A stretch of DNA of 64,000 nt from Morchella semilibera. Lineage: Eukaryota > Ascomycota > Pezizomycetes > Pezizales > Morchellaceae. Shown here one piece after another: positions 12,794 through 25,344 of this stretch. Each line of letters starts with the position of its first letter. Within the stretch, counting starts at the first letter, position 1. The notes below the pieces were generated by a model that did no database searches, was not told where the DNA came from, and worked only from the letters and a program-made list of their open reading frames with translations. Position numbers and translations under genes: made by a program. Location of the stretch: positions 1,984,001 to 2,048,000 of the forward strand of contig WBVU01000009.1 of NCBI GenBank assembly GCA_009192285.1, in the 5' to 3' direction.

Positions 12794-13510
12794 AAATGAG
12801 AAGTAGGATAATGGACCTTCATATCCTCAGGTTGTACGTCATATTGTACTGACTAATACATCGCCAAGTTACTAGCCACATATTAGTACATGTAGTATTG
12901 TTTTCCAACGAAAACCCACTCCCGAAACCCACATCTATACGGAATTACTTATGTACTTACATACATGTATGTACATGTAGTTACTTACATGTACATTCGT
13001 TTCCGCAATTTCTCTCCCGCGAGCCAGGAGCGCTGGGCCGACGTATATACGCATGATATATAATATGGATTGTCTTCACCGCAAAGTGCATTTTATTACC
13101 TACGATTTCCTTCTTTCGGGAATGCGCAATTTTAACGACAAGATTTGGTTCTTGTGTCGTGTGTAAATTTAAACGATTTGAAAATGCGGAATCAGCCTTA
13201 AAATTTAGTAATGGACTCGGGTACTGTACAGCGTAGCACGCACCCCGGGGGTAACCGTACATACAGCGCCTAACCCTCATGCCCCCCCGGCCAGTCAAGC
13301 GGATCGGAAATGAGATTACATGTATTCTATCACGCGTACAGCAAACACAGTAGAACTTTTGAAAACTGCTCCATTACTCAGAGTTCTCAGCTGTATGTGT
13401 TAAGTTCTGCAGATATGAAAATGAAATCACGGGCACTAGTGTTCATGATGCATATGCCTACATGTATTTATATATATACCAAAACCCACTCAGTCCCAAT
13501 GTCTCAGAGG

Positions 13511-13550
13511 TACATACATACATACATACATGTATGTAGTACATGTATGT
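13511..13550. repeat. CATA microsatellite with nested TACATGTA palindromes
   Basis: Tandem CATA units run into two TACATGTA palindromes (13527 and 13540), making a locally self-complementary block. Confidence 0.7.
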
Positions 13551-16500
13551 ACTGGTACTGCCTGTATATGCTAGCCTGTGCACATGTGCATGGCGTAGAT
13601 CCTGGAAAAATGCGACATCTTTACACCCCTTACTGTCGGCATAGCTCGGTTAGTCAAGAAATATATTGGTTAATTACACAATGGTTTTCAGGCTAGTTAG
13701 AATTCAGCTTCACTGTGCACTTCACGATGATCAACAGAATTTGTAGGGCCATGACCACTTACTATGTGAATCTCTTGAGTGGACAATCAAGACAGCCTCG
13801 TCAAATTCGTATGTACCTCTACTCCAGACCCAAAAGTATAAACAAAGTCAGCTGTTGGCAGCCTCGCACAGATTCATTCGAAAAGTAAATATACGTACAG
13901 CTGATTGATCATGAGAACCCGGGAACCCCAGAAACCTGATCCCGGCGCAGCTTTATTTGCACTAATGACATCTAGAATAAACTAATAGGCATGTCTATGC
14001 ATGAATCACGTGATTTATGGCGTTAATGAATCCATGTATCTTACCTGGTGTTGTTAAGTTACGTATCCAGCCACCTATGGCCCCCAGAGACGAGTGAGAG
14101 AGTGTGTCGCTAGTGGAAGATTACTGAACCCACCAGACATTCTTTTTAGATCGAGTCCCCTAGATTGAGTATACGGAGCCACGAAAAATGCAAGAATTCT
14201 TCGAGAACTTACATGTAACTTGTGGAATATGCTGGGGGCCACAGTTAAGAGAAGAATAGATACATAAATGATACATCGTATTATAAGAGGAGCAGATTCG
14301 CCAACCGCATAGAAACCTGGCCCTTTAGCAATTAGATCACGAGCTCGAGTTTCTTTACCACGGACTGACACGCGGCCAGCGAATAAGCCATGCGACTCAG
14401 AGCGTGCCACTTGGCTTCATTGGGTTGACCCCCTCAGATACATGGATGGGTCGTTTCATACGAATCATCAAATCATTCCATTTTTGTTTCTCTCGGTCTT
14501 TTCGTTGGCCAGTTGAGGGAGTTGCGCGCAAACTCGGTAGCTAGTAGGTTAGTTTCTCTCTGGGAAAGATCATAGATCAAGGCTTCTCACACGGTCTATC
14601 ATGAACCAGCTAGTTCGAGCTCCGCGAGCTCCTATCGATGTCATCACTGAAGTGCAGTAAAGAAAGTGTCTGAAATGAAGCACTGAAGAGGTTCGAGGGC
14701 CTGGATTTGGGGAGTTTAGGTTTGAGAGGGGTTAGGGTTAAGGGAGTCGGGTTGTCACAGCTGTGCTGAGCCAGTAATCTTTATTCAGTTACTAAGACAT
14801 ATCTACCAAGTGCAATCCACACTTTGCAGCTATCTAGTCTTTTATGTTAATCACAGATGTCACTCGGACCTGAAAGACGGATTGAATTGATTAATAATAT
14901 TAATAGTCACATATCATAGGACTAGTCAAATTTCAAAGTGGCGCCATGATAATACCTAGTTTATAACTTGGGTAGGGTTTCATTGCCGTATGGGAAGTCA
15001 GATATCTAAGAATTACGGTATATAGGAAATTATTTATATTATCTCTATTAATTTCAAGTCCCGAGTCCCATCCTTGCTGATCGAAAATAGTGGAATATAA
15101 TGGCTAAGGGCCGAGTGATATTCTGTGCAGATGCTAATTTCCGCGGGTATGGCGTTGCATTTTCCCTTTCTATAAATGACATTATGCATGCCTCAAATAT
15201 TTCTAAACGGCTTACTGCCTTCTATAATGCTCGGGCGGCCCGAGGCAAGATACACCCAGGTTGACCAAGCACCACCCCGCAAAGAACACTAGTACGATTA
15301 GTCGGAGTCAAAGATAAATATTAGCCGTTGTGATAGTGATATGTTATATCACAAACACGGTCCCTGGGTATATACATAAGGTAACGAGGCCCCGAATGCT
15401 CTTCCTACTATCTATATTGTCGTAACAAGAGAAGAGATGAAAATTTGGTTGGTAGGAACCCAACCGGGCAGGTGCGCACTGTAACAGCCTGACTAGCAAA
15501 TGCCACTATTGTCACCACAAGCAAGATAGCAAGTATGGAGGATGCCAAGTACAGTAACGATCAACGAGTAAATTCTCGACAGGATGATGTCGGTTTTTTC
15601 AGACAGGTCACTATCAACACTAGTCATGGGCCAGGTTCGGCCTGGTATTACTATTTCCTTATCTCACCCACATGCACGACATGCGGAAAAATGTCGGCAG
15701 CCTTGTGCGTCAACTAGCTCAGTTCTCATAGGCTGTTTGACCTCGCCATGACTTATTTGGATTTTAGTATTGGGTACAAGAGGGTATGTAAAATTCATAA
15801 AGATCTCAAGATCTGCTCTGGGAGCGGCGAGCCAACCTATCAAATACTTGAAATGACATGTCTCCTGCACTGGAAAGAGGAAGGAGCGATTTTATACGTA
15901 CTGTTGCCAAGCTGCAAGAGCTGAGGGATGGTATAAATTGTTAGTGGTATGTCGGTATGGGCTAGCTAGCTGCGGCTAGGATAATCAAACAGGATCGGAT
16001 CTGGACCCACAATTGCTGAGAGATGTCGCAGCTTCATGCATGCAAACCTACATGAACTATCTTGAGTATACACCGTGTACCGGCTGCGCACCCTAACTCA
16101 TCATGATTTACAGTATATACCCTGTGGAACCCAGGGACGATCAATGCCATGCGGTGTCCTAGTTACGTAAAGTACACAGCCTATATACCATCTCCGACCA
16201 CCTACGAACTTGAGAACTCCGTAAATCCTAGGACCAGACTTCTAGGATCCTAGTTTTACGTAGTACTATACATGTAGTTATATGCTATACTACTGCAGCA
16301 GCCCCAACACTTCAAAAGGCTTAAGGGATACGAAATGTCTCTGGTACTTGCCAGGCAGCCACACGCAATACTTAACCAATAGATGTATCTAAATGGATTG
16401 ATTATATTACTAAGTAGGTGCATACGTACTGCAGTACTGATAAACCCCCCCTTGCAGCAGCGCCATAGTTTCATTAATAAATAAGTATGGCCAATCATCA

Positions 16501-16745
16501 TCTTCTTCGTTGTCACTGGAGCATTTCATAATCAGAAGGCTTGAAAGGTGGGGGTTTACAAAACTTCTAGATGGGGCTACTATCACAGGCAGAGTAATAA
16601 TTCTCCTCACAACACAAAGCAGCAAATTTTAAAGCCCCTGCGGCTCGGTGTGGGGGTGAAGATCTCTTCTTGGCAAAAAATTGGTCGTTTAGTTCATCAC
16701 ACAACGTCACTCGTCAAACATCGCCCCCCCAAAACATCCAAAACA

Positions 16746-17455
16746 ATGAAATTCATACTTCGCCTCGGCGGCAGAATCTCGGTCCGATCCACATTCCCAA
16801 GACTTCATCAATTGAAAAGAACTAGGGCATTTACAATATCCCAGAGTAGCTATGCACGGAAAGTACCGCACCGCAGCAAAAGCGCTGTGGCGCTGAGCAG
16901 ATTCCAGCAGCGGGATAGCTTAGCGAGTATCAGCCATAATGAGGACATTGATTACGATGCACTCCTCGAACAGAAGCTCCAGCAAAACGCTGAGGCTCTA
17001 GAGCACGTTACGGATGAGCAGCTGAAGGTGGGTACCCCCCATCTAGGCAACTGTCACCGCGGCTGACATGGAAGATAGTACTGGGACTCAAAAGGTTTCG
17101 GTGAACTACTCTCGGAATTCCCTGCAATGGCGCTCAACATCCAAGTGCCGCCCAGTGCACCCGTAGCGGAGGTTGATGACGAAGCGGCGACGGATCTAGC
17201 GATCGAGCTATATGTGGCTGGACATCCAGTAGAGATGCTACAATTGCCGGGAGCGCAGGAGAAGTTTGCGGAAGATATGATGACAAAGTTGATAGAGGAG
17301 ATGGTTCCGGTTATCAAGGAAGGATTGAGAGTTGGTTGGTTGGCTCCTGGTAGGTTTTGCTCTGTGTTCTTTTGGCGAAGTGGGATATTTGCTGATTTTG
17401 GACTTGTGGTGTAGTGGATAAGAAGGTGGCCGCTGTGTTGGATAGAGGGGTGTAG
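16746..17455 (+). CDS. hypothetical protein, possible mitochondrial presequence
   Basis: I do not recognise this 197-residue protein. Exons 16746-17027, 17079-17349 and 17415-17455 join in frame through GT..AG introns of 51 and 65 bp and end in VAAVLDRGV. The first 65 residues are rich in Arg, Ser, Thr and hydrophobics and almost lack acidic residues until about residue 60 (MKFILRLGGRISVRSTF), which fits a mitochondrial targeting peptide. The remainder is acidic and helical, with YWDSKGFGELLSEFPAMALN, a Pro/Val/Ala linker and a helix around AEDMMTKLIEEM. There are no membrane segments. It stands alone between two gene-poor blocks. Consistent splicing and the presequence-like start suggest a real gene; the function is unknown. 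Confidence 0.75.
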
Positions 17456-18702
17456 GTTTGAACTCGGTGTGCAGGCTTGAGTCGCTTTAGCTGACTCTTA
17501 CGCGCTACAATCCACTAGTCCTAGATGATGCCATTAAATAAGTTGTAGGTGGTTACTAGATGAAGTAACGCTGGGAAACTGTTTATAAATCTAGTTTACA
17601 ATTAATACACTCTGGCCATCGGGCCAATCTGGGATAGATCACTAGTCTAGGAAGGTCCTATTAGGAGCATGAATAATAGAATAGTTAGTGAATTTACTCG
17701 CGGTAGGTACCAAATATCCACGCTCATAGCATTATTATGACCCTATCTCGAGTTAGTGGTCCACCTCGATTCGTCCTGGCGGTCAGAGGGATAAGATACC
17801 AGGTCCCACTCTGAAACTGGGTAGGAAATCGCCGAAAACAATGCAGGTTCTTGCAGAGCGCAGCTTATAACTAGGGACTATGGTGTGTTTATATAAAATA
17901 AAACCCAACTGCATGCAGAGATCATAAAGATACATATAGTATATCTTAATGCGCGTGTATTAGGAAGAGGAAGGCGGTATCTCTCTTTGCGGCTTTAGCG
18001 GTGCGGTTGGGCATTGCACCTATGATATGACCACCTACTATGAACAGGGAGTTCTTCCGTCATAACAGCTCTAGTTACCCTTTACAGTTCCAAGCAACAC
18101 TGAGGCCCAACCACCCCGCAATGGATAAGGATCCCACAGCAGATGAGGCGGTAGACGATATATGCAGCTTGTTTGCACGACAGACATAAAAAGGAACGAA
18201 TACGCAATATACTAGGTTTGACAAGCACGCCACCTATCCCTATACATAGCGACACTATACACCCTGGAATTTGGGGCCATATACTAAGACCTCTAACACG
18301 TACGGCGTCTGGAGGCTGCATGTATTTAACCAGTTAGACAAAAGAAACCAGGTATCTAACAGGCTCTCTGCCCGAGTGATAACTTATGACCGTGACCCGA
18401 CCTATGCTAGGAACGCATTCCACTCCTGAGCCGTTCACAATTTGAAACCCCGGGTCATAGTCTGTCTAGCATAATATAAATAATTGTAGGCCTAACCAGC
18501 CTTGGGATTATTTTATTCATTCAAAGACACAGCCTGTTGAAGGAAGGGGTTGTTGAAATAGCGAGTGCCAGTTGAGATCACATCGTGCACATCTAGAGTT
18601 ACATGAATATGAGGGATGAATCATTTGATAGGTTTTGAACGCTTTGCCCTAATGGGGATACCCCTATTTATTGATGAGCGTTAACGATTGGAACGGGGTA
18701 GA

Positions 18703-18813
18703 GTACTCGGGTGTAGGAATTAGAACCAGAAAATGCAAATGCTCCATTTGTATGGCAAATAACCCTTGCTTTGTCACTCGCATTTTCTGGTTCTTATTCC
18801 CATACCCGAGTAT
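18703..18813. repeat. MITE-like element with 34-bp inverted arms
   Basis: Arms at 18703-18736 and 18780-18813 are reverse complements at 30 of 34 positions; the inner end AGAACCAGAAAATGC is identical. The core is 43 bp. The 111-bp total with no coding capacity fits a miniature inverted-repeat element. No clear target duplication could be assigned. Confidence 0.7.
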
Positions 18814-19511
18814 ATATCGGACGGAATTGAGCCGACAAGCAGTAGAATATCGAAGCCAAGATTTTAAGCACTAGCCGTGCTACCACCATATTCTTTATGT
18901 CGTAATCTGCGAGAAGCGCAAACAACCCCGCCCATGGCTAAATGGACATGCATTTACTCCTACCCCAAGTTTAGTTTCTAAACAAAACCGCCGCCACAGA
19001 TGTTAATAATGACGATTGGGGGGGGGGGGTGCAAGCAAACTTCTCGGGAATATAGCTTCATTCGCAATCAAGGCTTCTCAGATTACCTCACATTCTCCCA
19101 CTGTAGGCACTTGTTGTGGCACCTCCATCCTTCACTCCTTCCGTCACTAACCTATCCAACTTTATTACTAGACGAAATCATGGATGGCTAGAGATGCCTC
19201 TGAACTAACCCAGGGCGAAACCTACACAAGAGGTCATGGACAAGCTCCCGCAGAAGCCGGCTATCGAGTGTTACATGAGGTTCGATAATCCGGAATGGCC
19301 TACACCATGAAACAGCCCTGTTAAACAACGGATTTTTCCTAATTAGTATTGCTGCCTCCGAGGGATCCAGAACTCCAAGAAGTTTATCAACTTAGCCTCA
19401 AGGCAAGAAGGGCTGATAGAGCTCTGGGACCATGATTGGTAGTTGTCAGCCACCTGTTGAAGACATCTTCAAGGAATATCATAGAGTATGTTTCAATTTT
19501 AGGGGATAGCA

Positions 19512-19547
19512 GAAAATTCTTCCCTGCGGATAGAGGGAAGAAATTTC
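19512..19547. repeat. small hairpin
   Basis: AAATTCTTCCCT and AGGGAAGAAATTT are reverse complements with one extra A, separated by an 8-base loop. Confidence 0.6.
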
Positions 19548-20065
19548 TTTAACCTAGCTAAAGGAAACATCCCCCATCCAGGTGGCCCACCATTGGGAAC
19601 GAGTCTGGGAACTTGTGCTACCGAGTTGATGGTGTGCGATCGCTGGTAGAGTATTAACCGAGGCCCAAACAGAGCATTTACCACCCCCATAGGCTCCATA
19701 TATCAAGATTTGTGCAGGAATCCACGAACAAGAGTATCACAACTCCTTTGACCAACCATACACGCTACCGCAAGCGTAACGGTCCGAAGGTTAGTATGAA
19801 TTAAGAGAAATTACTATAGAAACTCGAACAAAGGTAGAGGTTAACCCACATCATGAATTTTACCGAGTGATATCTCGTGCAACGGTGAACGCGTCCTTAG
19901 GTTGGGTCTTTTTGGGAGCCCCAGCACTCTATAGACAAGCTTTGTTGTATCGGGGAAGTAAGTTAAACGCGATTGCTTTGGGTGCCAACGGTAGGTAGAA
20001 GGCCAAGGTAGAGAGAAACCTACCTACGAGCGGCCACTCCAAGCTTAGAGTATTCATGGCATGAA

Positions 20066-20240
20066 AACTATGTCCTGGGTGTTCGAAAGGGTGGGTGAAA
20101 TCTCTCTCATGCATTAGCGCCTGAAATTTGGTGTAAACACGTCCGGATAAGCAGCTGCAGCCCCTAGAATACTTAGATGTGCTATAAAGTTCGCAGGTTT
20201 ATGCGTGGGAGAGATTTCGCCGAACACCCAGGACATAGCT
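20066..20240. repeat. MITE-like element, inverted arms with indel
   Basis: CTATGTCCTGGGTGTTCG at 20068-20085 has an exact reverse complement ending near 20238. Further inward GAAATCTCTCTCATGCAT pairs with GAAATCTCTCCCACGCAT at 15 of 18 positions. The left arm carries about 9 extra bases between these blocks. Total about 175 bp, non-coding. Confidence 0.7.
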
Positions 20241-20285
20241 AGTGAGGCCCAGTACAGTGGATCCATAGAGTCTCGATAACAGCAT

Positions 20286-20412
20286 ATGGTATACAGCGTG
20301 TGATAAAATTATTGTAGAAGTATGGGAAGAGTCCTATTGGCCAAATCAGCCATTCAAACCCTGTTTTGAGACCCCTGTTTCTACAATAATTCTATTTATC
20401 GCTGTATAGCAT
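20286..20412. repeat. MITE-like element, about 34-bp inverted arms
   Basis: The left arm (ATGGTATACAGCG, then ATTATTGTAGAA) is matched in reverse complement by the right arm (ATGCTATACAGCG, then ATTATTGTAGAA), with small offset indels between the two blocks. It lies only 46 bp from the preceding element and shares no arm sequence with it, so it is a separate family. Confidence 0.7.
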
Positions 20413-20440
20413 GTTCCTATCGAATATATGCTTATATCGA

Positions 20441-20468
20441 GAGCGGGTTCGTCCGTACCGACCCGCTC
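20441..20468. repeat. GC-rich hairpin
   Basis: GAGCGGGTTCG and CGACCCGCTC are reverse complements around a 7-base loop, allowing one bulged T. It lies between two larger inverted-repeat elements. Confidence 0.55.
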
Positions 20469-20512
20469 ACGGTCGGGGATGTCAAGCGATATATTACCAC
20501 CATTAATTAATA

Positions 20513-20650
20513 TGCTACCATGAATGATGGTCCATTCACCATGATAGGGAGGGGGGGGGGGGAACCCAATAGATCACCTTCTCCAAATGTCGTTGCCGAG
20601 AAAACCGGCGAGTGAGCCATCATGGCGAGCGGACTATCATTCGCGGTACT
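20513..20650. repeat. MITE-like element with transition-marked arms
   Basis: The left arm begins TACCATGAATGATGGTCC and the right arm, in reverse complement from about 20648, begins TACCGCGAATGATAGTCC. Over about 32 bases nearly all differences are transitions, and most swap CG in the right arm for TG or CA in the left. This is the expected mark of C-to-T decay (methyl-C deamination or repeat-induced point mutation). A poly(G) run sits inside. Confidence 0.65.
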
Positions 20651-23501
20651 ACCGAAACTTACTTGTAGCATGCTAGGCATAAATCTGTTTATATATAATA
20701 AACCGCAAGATTGTTATGTAACGTCTCTGACCCACAATGATATAAAACTCACCACCACCACCCACATGCATCATTGATTTACCCTCAGTTCCCAGTATCT
20801 CTAGATGATATTGCGGCCAAATCACACACCATCTGGTCATTCTACCATGTCATGATATAGGTATCTGTTGAGCGTTGCGAAATAAAAGGCAACTATAAAA
20901 AGACATGTACGTCGATCGATGCATTATGTTATGCTAACCTAACCACGGACTCAATTAGCTGTATTAAAGCACCAATATAGAGATCAGATATCAATAACGG
21001 TAGAGCCAAGTACCAATATGATCCCCTGAAAACTCTGTTAATTGACTCTGTAGCTTGCCTTTTCTGCTAGTATTGGGCAGCTCTCACGCTGTCTTAGGGT
21101 CACGTATATACATACGTGTTCTTTTATTTATTTCCTATATGTGCCAAAGAAGAGTTCGATCCTTCTTCTCTTGTATAAACACCCAAAATCAAATACAGAA
21201 GATTTCTATCTAGATCCTTCAATAATTTTAGTAGTTAGGCCGAACCCCCCACGGCCTAGCATAGTACCCGAACTAATAAATACAGATTATTATATTGGAG
21301 GCTAGCCACCTTTATGGAAGTTTAAGTACAGTTAGCTACTTATTCAGCTCCTTATTCGTCTTTCTTTCTCTTGGCCCCCGCCCCCCCGCCCCGAAGAACC
21401 AAAATTTACTTAATAGTGTGACTACACATATGTTTTCTACGACACAAATTAAGACCCTACGAACATTCTAGACCCCAATGACGTTAGGGCATGATCGGCT
21501 GGGGGAGCAGCATTTGAAAGTTATACTCCAGCCCTGCAGCAGCCTTAGGAACAACACTTCTATGCAGTTCAGAGAGGGCATTAAACCCGTTAATGCGATC
21601 ATCAGGTGTTCATTATGTTCGTCAATTGGTTTCCAAACTACATCCACCTTCGAGAGTACTGCTTGTGCGTGCATTTTTTTTTCTTACACACTTCTGGGGC
21701 ACTATTGGATGAATAGTCGGTCACCACAAGGCTGCCCCACCTACTCATATACGCCAATTTTGATATTTTGCGTGGCAACCGCACCTAAAAAGATCAACAG
21801 ACCTAAAAACTTGGCGAGTACCACCACCAGATAGTCGATAGTCAACATCGATCAGTTTACGACCCATCACTTAACCAGCCATCTTCAATCCATTATGAGG
21901 TCCCGATCTCAATCTCCGCGCGGAGCTTAAGAGGACGGATCCGGCCGCCAATGATCGGCGCATGTACAACACCGATCCAGTCGTGTCTTGTGATCGCTGC
22001 GGTGAGTCAGTATTTTCGTTGGTAGCCGATAAAGTTTGTATTGAGCTCTTCCATTACTTATGTTCCTTGCAGAAGAAGGTTGATAACTCTAAGTAGGCTC
22101 AGCTACGAATTCTGATACTGATTTAGCCGGGCTGTGTAGAGCTGAGAGGGTACATACACCACCGCCAACTAGCTAGGTCGATCGTTACGTCTCTATTGCA
22201 GGCTATGTATGGTAGGGCAGGCACATGATGGTATTTACGCGCCCTTGCTATTGGATAGGCATGGTTAATTGACTCTCTTCAATGCTAGCTGTGACTTTGG
22301 CGAGCGAGTATCTAGTTGTGGTTAGCTATCAACAACATTTAATTCGCCAAACTCCCGCGATTTAACACGAAAACCACCGAGTGATATAACATGACGCCGG
22401 TCTGTAGCTACTAGCGTTACATAATCAATCGGGGACTGCTTATGAGAGTACTCTGCCGTCCCCGAGCTAGAAACAGTACACTACAGTGCAGTATTGTAAT
22501 GTCTACTCCAAATTTAGGAACAATATGTAAGGCAGGTCACGATCACAGTGAACCCTTTATTCGTGGATGATCAATACCTATATTCTCCCCTTTGAGATCT
22601 GCCTCATTCCCGTATATAGGTACAGTGATACTATGAGGCTACTCTGACACGGCTATAGAATATCTGCTTGCACTATCTGGTCGTGATACCACCTCGTTAC
22701 CGTAGCACCTCTAGACATCGAGCATCAGGGTTTCTAGTGACACATTGCTTTTTACGACTCACCTGCTTCGCCCCTGAATTAGTATTACTGATCATCAGGC
22801 GACGACATTGTTCGGCGCCGGTTTGATGTACCAGATAGATTGGGAGGACCTGCAGGAACCGGTGCTATAGAACGATCTTAAGGGTTCTCTGCCCGCCGCT
22901 CATTAAAACTGCACGGGAAGTTTCTTTTCGATTCATCCTTTTGCGCATGAACGTATGTACTGTATGTATGTATGTTGGAACATACATGTAATTTCCTCAA
23001 AGTGCCGACAAATTTGCAGAGATGCGCCAAATACCATCCAATATCACCTGGAAGAAAAAAAGTGCACATAGAACGCACCTGCCACACGCACGGGTACTGA
23101 GTCCGTGCCGGCCGAGCGGGGTTGGGCGGAGGTGGTCATACCCCTCGGTGTATTGGAGCAGCGCCGCCATAGCCCTCTCTTCTCTTGCCCGCCCTATGGA
23201 AATTACGTCATGTCTGTAGGGGAACCATTAAGCATATATTCCCTATGTGCCTACACAGGGTATAGAACACAGGGCTGAAAACTATGTAGCTCCGGACCGT
23301 TTGACTGATTCCTCCGAGATAGCAAGATGAAGCGGGAACCAGCGTCTCTCGAGAACAGTATGCTCCTGGCTTACTACAAACATAGCCGTGTAAGCGATAA
23401 TGCACCGCATGCACCGTCTGACGGTATCATTCCTTTCATGCCATGTCCCATGTCTCCCGGCTTGTGACTTTCTTGTGGACCTGGCCGGGCTATGTAAAAA
23501 A

Positions 23502-23560
23502 GTAAATAAATAAATAAATAAATAAGTAAACAAACCAATAAAATAAATAAATAAATAAAA
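23502..23560. repeat. (AAAT)n microsatellite
   Basis: Imperfect tandem AAAT/AATA units form an A/T-only block. The hydrophobic reverse-strand frames it creates (Tyr/Phe/Leu/Ile runs) are artefacts. Confidence 0.8.
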
Positions 23561-25344
23561 GGGCCAAAGTGACACAAGAATAAGAAAGCGCAGCCACTAA
23601 GATCTGTGTGTATGGACCCTCGCTTACTGCCGTGTCGGCTACCAGGCGAGTCTTCCTACGCGTGGTCGTCGAGCCTCTCCCGGGTGCGCAGCCTTTATTC
23701 GCACGCGCGCGGATGCAGGACCATGAGCGGTACAGATTCCAAAGACCCATACCGTGGAATAAGAACTTCCAGAACTCGACAACCACCGTGAGTAGCCAAT
23801 CGATATGCTTGCCGATCCTATACATATGTATAGGTACATATATGTGAGTACGTTTCTTTCCAACAAGGCGGGGCTATGACCGATGACACTCGTAATGGAA
23901 GCAACAAATTCACTCATGCTATGCACTGGCAGTGCATAGTCCCAGAGTTCTGAGGTTACTCGGCGAATATCATTCTGTTGCACCTCTTTCTCGGCAGCTA
24001 CCTAAGTAGGCCCCTCCCCGCCCCCACCAAAAAAAAACCCCACCTAAGGCGCGGCGCGGCGTTAACAAGCGCTCTATGATTTATGAATTGAGTGAACTTT
24101 GCTCATTGTGCCTCTAACATTCAAGGCTTTCCGTAGCAGGTGTTTTAAGAATATATCCGTATATAGTTGATGTTAGCGATATATGTACTGATCAACCGAT
24201 CAGGAATGAAGCCTACCTACCTAGGAATACCTGCAGTTAGGACACCACAGCAAAGGAAGGGAGAAGATTCAATTCACAGCCTGCATCTGATGATGTCTTT
24301 GAATTCATCCGGGTTGACCTCGGGGTGACTTCGGGCCTTGAACAGCCGATTACTCGGTAATCGGTCAAACCATAACCGCGCGTTTGCACCCACAGCCTCC
24401 GAGTAAATACATCATATACAATATGAATATATACACTCATAATTCAATACTTAACGCCTAGAGTAGAAATTTGTTAATAAGTAATCAACTATTCAAGACA
24501 AGAGCAAGACATGTACTAATTTTTATTAGAGGTAGAAACATGCGCACTAAGAAAAAGTAACTACCGTAACTGTACGATTGGCTGCACTGTTAATACCAAC
24601 TGCGCACAGCAGTACCGTTTCTACATGGGAAGCGAAAAGTCCATCCAACCAACGTGACAACGGTTGTATCAAATCTCCAGAAAGTCTCTTCCTGCCTGCA
24701 ACGCACCCAATAAATAGCCAGGGGTCATTCCAACAATCTGACCTAGGCCTGCAACAAAGAATGACCACACATGTTCAAGACACTAATGACCCAAGCCAGC
24801 CACCGATAAGGATTTTTTAAAGGAACCGATCCTGTAAAACACAATTGCGTACCAAGTTGATTGACTCGAAAATGGAAAAGATAAAAAAAATAAATAAAAA
24901 ATAAACAGAGAAAAGGGGTCCTATGTGTAGATATACAAGGCCTGAGCTGTTTTCAGGGCCCAAAAAAAAAGATACAAACAATTATAACCAGAAGCAAGAT
25001 AGAGGACCTGACCACCCAGACCCCGTAACCACCCAATTCAATCCAATCCATATACAAATTCATTTAAAAGTAAGGAGAAGCGGCCTACGATAGAACAAAT
25101 TTAAACAAAGAAATGTGCGGTGCGCAAACTAAAATTTTAATTTTTCATGCCCCTTTCTGCAGGGCGAAGTGCTAGGAGGAATGAGGCGTTGCATCCATCA
25201 AGAGAAATCAAGGGGGGGTGTGCGATTTAGGTGTGCTGTTAAGATGAGAGGCCTCATTCCCGCTCCGGGCTCTGTAATCTATTATTCTGCGGGGTTTAGA
25301 AGCAGATTCCGCGACTCTTGAAAGAAGTGGCTTCGTGTTGGAAT

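Larger units (their letters stand above)
9692..16745. other. gene-poor block 1
   Basis: About 7 kb without a convincing gene; all frames are short. It contains TACATGTA copies at 9957, 9963, 12887, 12962, 12972, 12986, 13317, 13459, 13527, 13540, 14210 and 16269, hairpins at 10771-10838 and 12254-12301, an inverted-repeat element at 12691-12793, and CATA-type microsatellites near 12955-12995 and 13511-13550. The lack of any long frame fits old, decayed repeats, but no transposon protein was recognisable. Confidence 0.55.
17456..25344. other. gene-poor block 2
   Basis: Nearly 8 kb with no convincing gene. It holds a concentration of short inverted-repeat elements (18703-18813, 19512-19547, 20066-20240, 20286-20412, 20441-20468, 20513-20650), poly(G) runs near 19018-19029 and 20551-20562, an AAAT microsatellite near 23502-23560, and one TACATGTA at 22983. 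Frames at 21478-21834 and its opposite strand have no recognisable motif. The last few hundred bases include the 3' UTR of VCX1. Confidence 0.55.

Noticed and set aside
14725-14745. Telomere-like TTAGGG units
   Set aside because: Only about one and a half units; consistent with chance.
17403-17475. tRNA-like A-box and B-box (TAGTGGATAAGA and GGTTTGAACTC) near the end of the hypothetical gene
   Set aside because: No acceptor stem or convincing anticodon arm can be drawn, and the first part is the in-frame last exon of the 16746 gene.
21468-21834. Overlapping frames of 118 and 68 residues in gene-poor block 2
   Set aside because: No recognisable motif, no plausible introns, and codon use unlike the real genes; could be a decayed repeat but nothing supports a family.
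23282-23577. Hydrophobic Tyr/Phe/Leu-rich frames resembling membrane proteins
   Set aside because: They are translations of an AAAT microsatellite.
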